NCBI GenBank assembly: GCA_947627075.1
Contig: CANQUR010000086.1
Coordinates: 1 to 6,898, forward strand
Reading direction: 5' to 3'
Source: an uncultured Clostridia bacterium
Lineage (GTDB): Bacteria > Bacillota > Clostridia > Christensenellales > Pumilibacteraceae
Length of the DNA stretch: 6,898 nucleotides
Shown: in pieces, positions 1 to 6,400 of the stretch
Layout of the letters: each line of letters begins with the position of its first letter
Position numbering within the stretch: position 1 is the stretch's first letter
The notes under the pieces: model-generated
Databases searched by the model: none
What the model saw: only the letters and a program-made list of their open reading frames with translations
What the model was told of the DNA's origin: nothing
Program-made: the position numbers and the translations under genes

Positions 1-504
1 GTGGTCGGGAAAGCGCGCAAATCCGCACACTGTAACGTCGTACGGGGAACCTTCGAGCTTGATCTCAAACACGTCACCCACATCGACTCCGTTGGCATGA
101 GCGAAGCCGACGTCCATCAACGCGTCAAACGAATCCATAGGAGCCTCACCCTCGACGATCTCGGGAATGTTGACTTTGAAATCTTTATTGGGAAACAGCG
201 AGATCTCGGCATTGCGATTTATATCTCCGATTTTGATCGTTACGGCGTTCAATTCGGCTGCCCCGTCGGCGCAAACGGACTCGCGTACATTGGCGAGTTG
301 CTCGGCATTCAATTTGCTTACAACAGTATAAGAAGCCAGCTTTTGCTCGTCATAAAAGCGTTCTATTCCGCTGTCAAGGCTACTGCCCACAGCGTTCAAT
401 CCGCTGAAAAAGAACACTCCAAAAAAAGCGATCAAAAAGACGCTTATATTCAAAAAGACATTGGACTTAAAGTCCCTCAATTGTTTGAGTAAAAGATACT
501 TCAT
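1..504 (-). CDS. FtsX/MacB-type ABC transporter permease, N-terminal part (cut by left window edge)
   Basis: The reading frame starts at an ATG at 504 and stays open to the left edge, giving 168 residues that begin MKYLLLKQLRDFKSN. A short basic cytoplasmic leader is followed by one strongly hydrophobic segment at about residues 16-38 (NVFLNISVFLIAFFGVFFF). Next comes an extracytoplasmic region containing SLDSGIERFYDEQKLASYTV and later an acidic PEIVEGEAP stretch. This leader, helix and 'FYDEQ.LA.Y' order is typical of the large FtsX-like permeases of Bacillota, which pair with a MacB/LolD-type ATPase and move or extract substrates at the outer face of the membrane. The remaining helices and any ATPase gene lie outside the window. 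No Shine-Dalgarno sequence precedes the ATG, and a terminator-like hairpin lies just upstream, so expression is unclear. The family call comes from the pattern, not from a database search; substrate unknown. Confidence 0.82.
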   Translation of the reverse strand, partial: MKYLLLKQLRDFKSNVFLNISVFLIAFFGVFFFSGLNAVGSSLDSGIERFYDEQKLASYTVVSKLNAEQLANVRESVCADGAAELNAVTIKIGDINRNAEISLFPNKDFKVNIPEIVEGEAPMDSFDALMDVGFAHANGVDVGDVFEIKLEGSPYDVTVCGFARFPDH

Positions 505-507
505 TAT

Positions 508-540
508 AAAAATCAGAGGCGCGGTAAAGCGCCACGCCTC
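508..540 (-). terminator. Rho-independent terminator (or attenuator) after the three-repeat membrane protein gene
   Basis: Positions 516-540 form an imperfect hairpin. The outer stem GAGGCG/CGCCTC has 6 pairs, then one C/A mismatch, then two G-C pairs and a T-G wobble closing a 5-base loop. Read on the minus strand, it is followed by TGATTTTTATA with five Ts at 512-508. It lies 38 bases past the TAG at 578 of the membrane protein gene and ends only about 4 bases before the ATG of the permease gene. On the plus strand it is followed by AATAAAAG, so it is directional. It may act as a full terminator or as a leaky one that lowers permease expression. Confidence 0.7.
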
Positions 541-577
541 AATAAAAGCCTATTTATTTTTACAAAATGAATATTTA

Positions 578-1912
578 CTATTCGAGCTTTGTATCCTCGA
601 CAGCCTCGTCCGCTTGCAATTCGGAGATTGGTTCCTTCACCATGAACAATCTCGTGATGCTGAAAGCTATGGAGATAACAAGGAACAACGCCCAAAGTAT
701 CACATACAAGAGCGAGTTTTCGCCATAATTGCCGAATATAGTTATCGTGAGCAACAGGAGCGCCACATCCATGACCGCAAGTACAGCGTCATAAATGCCT
801 ATATCGCGATTCTTTACGCTTCTTGCGAGGAAGGCTATTATGCCTATGCCAAAGAGCAAAATGCCTATTACGGTATAAATGATGAATCCGTTATCCTTTG
901 CCCAAATAAAGAAGCCCGAAGCCGTAATGGCATTCAAAGCCGCGAATACAAAAAGCGCGATCGCTCCGAGCACGAACAAATTAAAACTCTCGTAGAAATG
1001 TTTGAAATAGATCTTCGGACCTTTTTTGTAGTTCTTGTAATCCTTGGTCGCAAAGTATGCGCTGTCGGAAGCCATATCTGCCTCGTAGGTATTGAGCGCC
1101 AAAATATTCAACAGCGTGATATTTGCAATCAAAGCAAACAACCAAATCATGAATTTAAGAATGGTAAATTCGATGATGACTTGAACTATTGCCAAAACAA
1201 CAGTGAACAAAGCGAACATCAAAAAGCCGTCGATGGCACCCATGTCGCAGGTACGTATCCTCTTTACCAAGGCAAACACGAGCGCAACGCCCGCAAGCGC
1301 AGCCACAAGCAATAAGCCTACCGTATAGGAAGCCTGACTCAAGAACAACTCCGGGAAGTTTCTTATAGACGAAAGCGCGAACACGCAAAGCGCAAAGAAC
1401 GCAGCCAAAAGCAATTTCCAAAATCCGAATTTTCCGATCACCGCTCCATAATACTTTTTGATCTCCATATTGCCCTTATGGCTTTGAGCATCGCATTCGC
1501 TATCCGAGGGGACAAAATATTTTATTCTCAAGATATTAAGTACTACCAACGCGATGAGCGCAGCGGCATAATAGACAGTCTCGAGCGAAACAAATTCGAA
1601 AATGATCATTCCCACAAGTAAGAATACCATAAGGAAGTCAAAAGTCAACAAAAGCGCGTCCTGAAAGACAAGCTCTTCGCTTTTTATCCTCGCTGCAATG
1701 AAAATCACGATCAAAATAATGCCGATGAGTGCGCAAGCTATGGTGAGCCAATAGCTTAACGGACTTTGTTGATCGAGTCCGTCGAACATTTCGACAAAGC
1801 GCACATAATACATTGCGGCAAAGATCGCGAGCGCGCTCAATACCGGCGTGGCAAGACCGTACTTTTTGATAAGTCCGCCGAAATATGCGCCGAGTTTACA
1901 TTTTTTCTCCAT
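578..1912 (-). CDS. Polytopic membrane protein of three repeated four-helix units, function unknown
   Basis: This complete 444-residue protein begins MEKKCKLGAYFGGLIKKYG and ends with the acidic tail ELQADEAVEDTKLE. Hydrophobic segments are seen at about 20-37, 55-73, 88-107, 113-129, 163-180, 195-216, 229-248, 251-271, 309-328, 343-363, 374-393 and 400-421, predicting about 12 membrane helices with soluble linkers at about 134-150 and 276-300. It is an internal triplication: the same 15-residue stretch, ending with an invariant Asp three residues before a Leu, recurs at about 74-88, 217-231 and 364-378. The start at 1912 is preferred over an upstream in-frame ATG at 1951. GGAGGA lies 4 bases upstream of 1912, whereas 1951 coincides with the predicted transcription start and has no ribosome binding site. 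No catalytic or transporter motif was recognised. It is divergent from the acyltransferase-like gene and followed by a terminator and the ABC permease gene. Possible roles, such as a membrane scaffold or an ABC partner, are speculation. Confidence 0.9.
   Translation of the reverse strand: MEKKCKLGAYFGGLIKKYGLATPVLSALAIFAAMYYVRFVEMFDGLDQQSPLSYWLTIACALIGIILIVIFIAARIKSEELVFQDALLLTFDFLMVFLLVGMIIFEFVSLETVYYAAALIALVVLNILRIKYFVPSDSECDAQSHKGNMEIKKYYGAVIGKFGFWKLLLAAFFALCVFALSSIRNFPELFLSQASYTVGLLLVAALAGVALVFALVKRIRTCDMGAIDGFLMFALFTVVLAIVQVIIEFTILKFMIWLFALIANITLLNILALNTYEADMASDSAYFATKDYKNYKKGPKIYFKHFYESFNLFVLGAIALFVFAALNAITASGFFIWAKDNGFIIYTVIGILLFGIGIIAFLARSVKNRDIGIYDAVLAVMDVALLLLTITIFGNYGENSLLYVILWALFLVISIAFSITRLFMVKEPISELQADEAVEDTKLE
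632..1900 (-). repeat. Three tandem ~130-residue repeats within the membrane protein
   Basis: Approximate units are 1514-1900, 1088-1468 and 632-1018 (residues 5-133, 149-275, 299-427). Each has a basic/aromatic entry segment (GGLIKKYG, GAVIGKFG, KHFYESFN), one helix, a loop, a second helix ending in a basic patch, then two more helices. The basic patches align without gaps: ARIKSEELVFQDALL, KRIRTCDMGAIDGFL and RSVKNRDIGIYDAVL. The Asp at position 12 and the Leu at position 15 are identical in all three, and position 4 is always Lys or Arg. Spacing between the aligned Asp residues is 143 and then 147. Units 1 and 2 also end alike, with LNIL. Similarity is at protein level only and is low, which indicates old duplication. 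Confidence 0.8.
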
Positions 1913-1916
1913 AAAG

Positions 1917-1922
1917 TCCTCC
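1917..1922 (-). promoter_or_regulatory. Ribosome binding site fixing the membrane protein start at 1912
   Basis: The minus-strand sequence TAACGGAGGACTTTATG places GGAGGA four bases before the ATG at 1912. The same ten bases TAACGGAGGA precede the divergent gene at 2166. This decides the start against the longer in-frame ATG at 1951. Confidence 0.85.
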
Positions 1923-1956
1923 GTTATATTAGCCAAAATAATATTTGCCATATTTA

Positions 1957-1985
1957 ATTATACCACACTATATTGTATTTTGCAA
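1957..1985 (-). promoter_or_regulatory. Sigma-A type promoter for the membrane protein gene
   Basis: On the minus strand, TTGCAA (1985-1980) and a perfect TATAAT (1962-1957) are separated by 17 bases. The -10 is extended by TGG immediately upstream (1965-1963). Predicted transcription starts near 1950, leaving a leader of about 38 bases before the ATG at 1912. The DNA upstream on this strand is T-rich. No operator palindrome was recognised. Confidence 0.75.
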
Positions 1986-2096
1986 ATGTTTTTCCGAAAA
2001 AATATAAAAATAGCTAAAAAAAGGCTGTCTTGAACGCGTAAGGCGGCGCGAATAAAATCAAAAGCAAAAAAAGAACAAAAAAATTCTGTTTTGCCA

Positions 2097-2125
2097 TTGA
2101 CATTTTCATTTATTAGGTGTATTAT
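2097..2125 (+). promoter_or_regulatory. Sigma-A type promoter for the YghO/BcerS-like gene
   Basis: A perfect TTGACA at 2097-2102 is followed after 17 bases by TATTAT at 2120-2125, which overlaps a perfect TATAAT at 2123-2128. The 17-base spacing favours TATTAT as the working -10; the TATAAT would need a 20-base spacer. Transcription would start near 2132, giving a leader of about 33 bases. The rest of the 1952-2165 spacer is A-rich and holds nothing else I can name. Confidence 0.7.
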
Positions 2126-2154
2126 AATATTTATTATATAGATTTTCATTTAAC

Positions 2155-2160
2155 GGAGGA
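2155..2160 (+). promoter_or_regulatory. Ribosome binding site of the YghO/BcerS-like gene
   Basis: GGAGGA followed by the five-base spacer TAAAT and the ATG at 2166 is a near-ideal Bacillota site and supports this start codon. Confidence 0.85.
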
Positions 2161-2165
2161 TAAAT

Positions 2166-3287
2166 ATGATTACCGTAAAGGAAGTCAAAGATAAAAAAAC
2201 TTACAACGATTTTTTTGATTTGCCCTATATATTATATAAGAAAGGGCATCCGTACAACGTTCCTCCCCTTCGCTCGGAGGAAGAGGACGAATTCGATCCG
2301 AAAATCAACGGCGCATTTGCCCATAGCGAGTGCAAAATGTGGGTCGCTTACAAGGACGGAAAACTTTCGGGGCGCATTGCAGGTATACTCAACAAGAAGT
2401 ACAACGAAAAGACGGGTGAAAAACAGGTTCGCTTTACCCGCTACGACGTTATCGACGATATAGAAGTGAGCCGCGCGCTCATCGAAGCCGTTTCGGATTG
2501 GGGCAGATCTATCGGAATGAACAAGCTTATCGGTCCCATAGGCTTTTCGGACTTCGATAAACAAGGTATGCTTATCGAAGGCTTCGAGGAGCAAGATCTA
2601 TACGTTACGATCTACAATTACCCATACTATGTCACGCATATGCAGCAGCTCGGCTTTGAAAAAGCCGCCGATTGGATAGAATTTGAGATAAAAATACCGG
2701 ACAAGCTCGATGAAAGAATAGATCATATTTGCAACATGGCTATGCAACGTTACGGATACAGATACCTCGAAATAAAGAACTTCAAATCAGTTGAAAAGTA
2801 TTTTTCGATAGGATTAAACGACATTATGAACGAAGTTTACGATCACCTTTATGGTTTCGTTGCGATGAATCAACAGCAGATCGATCGCGAAACAAAGCTC
2901 ATGAAGCAAATATTCGTGCCCGACTGCGCAACGGCTATTTTGAAGGATGACGAGCTTGTCGGATACGGCTTTATGATGCCGAACATAAGCGAGGCATTGC
3001 AAAAGGCAAACGGGCATATCTTCCCAAAAGGAATTATACCGTTTTTAAAAGCGCTAAATCACTACGACAAGGTCGACCTACTCTCCACCGGCGTAAAAAA
3101 GAAGTATCAAGGCACGGGCGTGAACGCGCTCATACTAAACAGGAGCCTCAAAAACCTTATAAAGAACGGTGTAAAGTATGTTTATACGGGACCCGAGCTT
3201 GAAACTAACGTTCAGATAAAAGACCAATGGAAAAGCTTTGAAAAGCGACTTAATCGCCGCCGACGATGCTGGATGAAGGAAATATAA
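2166..3287 (+). CDS. YghO/BcerS-like GNAT-fold acyltransferase homologue
   Basis: This complete 373-residue soluble protein has no signal peptide or membrane segment, so it should be cytoplasmic. It matches the layout I know for the YghO family, which includes bacterial ceramide synthase (BcerS)-like proteins. That layout is: an N-terminal FFDLPYILYKKGHPYNVPPL (16-35) with DPKINGAFAHSE (44-55); a first GNAT-like half with KLSGRIAGILN (66-76); the hallmark GPIGFSDFDKQGMLIEGFEE (123-142) and YNYPYYVTHMQQLGF (150-164); then a second half with VPDCATAILKDDELVGYGF (251-269). The GVKKKYQGTGVNALI stretch (309-323) resembles an acyl-CoA-binding loop. A conserved-looking end follows, with TGPELETN (341-348), QWKSFE (354-359) and a basic RRRRC (364-368). 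Length and both ends look intact. It has its own promoter, ribosome binding site and terminator. Relatives act in sphingolipid N-acylation, but most are uncharacterised and no sphingolipid gene is visible here, so the substrate is unknown. Confidence 0.85.
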   Translation: MITVKEVKDKKTYNDFFDLPYILYKKGHPYNVPPLRSEEEDEFDPKINGAFAHSECKMWVAYKDGKLSGRIAGILNKKYNEKTGEKQVRFTRYDVIDDIEVSRALIEAVSDWGRSIGMNKLIGPIGFSDFDKQGMLIEGFEEQDLYVTIYNYPYYVTHMQQLGFEKAADWIEFEIKIPDKLDERIDHICNMAMQRYGYRYLEIKNFKSVEKYFSIGLNDIMNEVYDHLYGFVAMNQQQIDRETKLMKQIFVPDCATAILKDDELVGYGFMMPNISEALQKANGHIFPKGIIPFLKALNHYDKVDLLSTGVKKKYQGTGVNALILNRSLKNLIKNGVKYVYTGPELETNVQIKDQWKSFEKRLNRRRRCWMKEI

Positions 3288-3311
3288 TTATACGGATTAT
3301 TATGATTTTGC

Positions 3312-3349
3312 AAAAGAGCCGACGCTAATTAAAGCGTCGGCTCTTTTTT
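3312..3349. terminator. Bidirectional Rho-independent terminator between convergent genes
   Basis: Positions 3312-3325 and 3334-3347 form a perfect 14-base-pair stem (core GAGCCGACGC/GCGTCGGCTC) around an 8-base loop. On the plus strand six Ts follow at 3344-3349. On the minus strand the stem ends in TTTT followed by GCAAAAT. It lies 24 bases after the stop of the plus-strand gene at 3287 and about 70 bases past the stop of the minus-strand repeat protein at 3418, and probably serves both. Confidence 0.92.
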
Positions 3350-3381
3350 GCAATACATTTATAGTAGTTTTTTAATACGTA

Positions 3382-3408
3382 GCAATAAATTATTTTGCAA
3401 TAAATTAT
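3382..3408. repeat. Twelve-base direct repeat in the 3' spacer of the giant protein gene
   Basis: GCAATAAATTAT occurs at 3382-3393 and again at 3397-3408, separated by TTT. It lies in the AT-rich spacer between the bidirectional terminator and the stop codon at 3418. It may be simple slippage in AT-rich DNA; no binding protein is suggested. Confidence 0.6.
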
Positions 3409-3417
3409 AGTGCCATA

Positions 3418-6400
3418 TTAGGCATTAACACTTAAAGAAACATCACATTTATAGCTTCCTCGCGACGTATCCGTCGTGCTATTCTCGGTAAATACATGTT
3501 GAACAGTGCCGACCGGAACAGAAGCGATAGTTTCAAGCAAATTGTTTATCGGCTCAAGACAGTCATCCGCCACAGCCTCGAGATTAGCTACGGCGCCTTC
3601 CACTCCTATTATGTCAATAAGCGCATCGCGACTTTGACTTGACATTCTGTTGACGATGAAGGATACATATTCGAACTTATCCTTTTGATCGTTGAACTCG
3701 AGCACGAATGTAACAAGCATCTTTTGGGGCAACAAGCCCTCTATGTTTTTAGGCAAGCCGTCGGATACTGACGCAAACTTATTCAAATCGATCTTTACGG
3801 AGAGCACCATATATGTCTTTCCGAGGTCCAAGCCATAGCCTATTGCTTCGAGCTTTCGGCGATCGTCAAGTTGCTTTTGAGAAGTCGAACCAGAAGTGAT
3901 GATATTGAGTTCTTTGACTTCGCCTACCTTATCCGTCAAGCTGTCTGTTATATACGCTCCGAATTCCTTGTCCGAAATTCCGCCGTCCAATACCTTACTT
4001 TTCAATGTCTCGGCATCGAGCTTATCTTGATTGACGGGATTGACTATGGTTTCTCTTTCGAACTGTTCGTCATTGTCGTCGCTCATTCTGAATATACCCT
4101 CGAATGCCGCCTTTACATTCGCGCCGTGGTCATTGTAGCCGTTATCGAGCACGATGCTGTCTATCATTTCGAAAACACACGGGAGAGTCAAACCGTCGTC
4201 GCTATAATCAAAGTCGATATTTTGTTCCTCTATGCCGAAGAATGCGTCGCGAACAGCATTCCCCATTGCCGTGAAATCTATGTCCATATCGAGCGCCGAA
4301 AGCATATCGAACATGACCTTGCTTGCCTTTTCATCCCCGTTGACTATTACCGAGCATTCGGTCGAATCCTTGCTCGTAATGTCTATTTTGAGCGTGATAA
4401 GCGAAGCAGACGAAGGTAAGATGCCCTCGATAAAGCGTTTTATTTCGCCTTCTTCTCCGCTGGGAAGAAGGTCTTTTATGATCGCACGAACGTTGATATT
4501 AAGATATTGTCTGCCGTCGACTTCGTTGAGCTCAACATACAAAAGGTCCTTATTCAAATCGAAATCACCGAGCGGTCCGAAATCCATGTCACTCTTGTTG
4601 TCGATGACTTTCTTTATGAGCGCGGTAAGCATATCGTTGCCGCTTTGGTCTTCCTTGAAAGTCTTATTCAATATATTTACCCTCAAAGTTTGTTGCCAAT
4701 CATCGCCCTCACGAGCTTGCTTACGTATACCGGCGGGATCGATAAGGTCGTACATCTCGAGTCCTTTCACCTTGCCGGGCTCGCTCAATTCGACTATTTT
4801 CATAACGTGCAAGATCTCGGAAAGAGTAAACGGATCGCCGTTATCGTCGGAATCTTTCAAGCCGTACTTTTGAGTAAGCTCCTTTACCAAAGCGTTTTCG
4901 CTGTTTTGGTTAAAGGCGTCCACACGAGTTTGATCGGCAAAGAATGCATAATCGCCACCCGAGAATATTGTGTCGTCGGTTATGAGTTTAAGACTGCATT
5001 CGATCATATCTGCGTCAATGTAGCCATCCTCGCTTTCGGTTTTGTCGCCGTTGACTATCTTTGTAAGCGCGGCATACACATTGGGAAGTTCAAGTCCCGA
5101 TTCGGTGATCTTGAGACCGGGCAATACTTCATTCATGTTATCTATCAATTCCCTAACGGGTGTAAGTGAATTGTCTATGTACTCGCCAAGCGTTTGATTT
5201 TCGCCGTTGTCATTCGGGAAAATCCCGAATGCAACCGCCAATTTATCTATTATACCGATCTGCTTTCCGTTCAAAAGGATCGTTGTAGACTTATAACCTT
5301 CCTCGCCTACGTTTATCGTAACGTCCAAAGCCGCCTCGGCAACGAAGTATTCGGGCAAAAGATTGTTGACTATTTTGCTTAACAAATTATTTTGATCAGC
5401 CTTGTTGCCCTCATTTTCCTCGGTATCTTCGATGTCCTCGTTATCGCCTTCGACAAGGTCATTTATCAGGTCTCGGATCTTTATTGTAACGCCGACGTGC
5501 AAAATGTTGTGTTCGACGTTTTGATAATCCTCATTCTCGACATAGACGAATTCAAATTCCGTGTTCTTGCGGAAATCCTCTTTTTCGGTCATCTTCATAA
5601 GCAACGCGGCGAGCATTTTGTCGTCGAAGGTCACGCCTATTACTTCGTCCTTTTTGAGCATTTCCTTTATTCTTTGAGAATCGAACATTTTGATAACTTC
5701 ATCTGCGTTGAAATTGTCGGAAAAGTTGTCGATTATCTCGTTTATCGTATAGCCGTCCTTGAGTCCGTATTCATGCGCGAAACTCGAGAGGATCTGTTGT
5801 TCGTATGCCGCTAGAAGTTCCTCGGAAACCTCGCTTTTGTAAAAACGCTTGCCCTGTCCCTCTATTATCGGCATGCCGTTTTCGTCGAGACAGAGTTCAT
5901 CGTTTTCGTATTTGAATTTTACATTCTTGTATGCGTGTTCGTGATCTCCAAGCGAATCGATGTAATCGTCGTTATCTTTGCTCAAGACAAGCTTGAAGGT
6001 CTGCAATATGTCGATCGCTCCGATCTGCTCGGAAGGATCCTTCAATATTTCGTTGCCATCCTCGTCCTTTTTGTAATTGAGTTTGGCAACGTCTATGATA
6101 AATTGATAGACGTTGCAATCTATGCCGCCATCGCACAAAATGTCGCCGAGCTTGAGATCGTCGAGAGTTTTCTTTACATCGCTGTCCTCGCCCGTAAACA
6201 CGTTGATAAGTTGATCCTTAAAGCTCATATTGGAGTTGGAATCGAGTTTGAGTCCTATTTTGTCGAGAAGCGAATACAATCGCTCCATTTGCGCCTCGTC
6301 CATGCTGTTTATGGCGAACGTAGGCGGGACGCTTTCGGACAGCCCCATGTCCATCGTAAGATATAATTTGTCGGGTAAGACAGATTTTAACAATCCGATC

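Noticed and set aside
503..508. TATAAT overlapping the permease start codon on the minus strand
   Set aside because: No acceptable -35 lies 16-18 bases upstream, and transcription from it would begin inside the coding region with no later start that has a ribosome binding site.
1..1315. Plus-strand open frames at 1-492 and 461-1315
   Set aside because: They lie opposite the ABC permease and the three-repeat membrane protein, whose membrane-helix patterns, start signals and terminators are convincing on the minus strand.
2034..2060. GC-rich patch with CGCG at both ends in the divergent spacer, considered as a terminator or operator
   Set aside because: The possible stem is only about four base pairs with no T-tract, so it supports neither reading.
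1958..2149. Small minus-strand open frame of 63 codons in the divergent spacer
   Set aside because: It covers both promoters, has low-complexity AT-driven composition and no ribosome binding site.
4813..4854. Aspartate-rich DSDDNGD segment in module 3 of the giant protein resembling an EF-hand or dockerin calcium loop
   Set aside because: The acidic residue that should close the loop is out of register by one position, and the segment is not conserved in the other modules.
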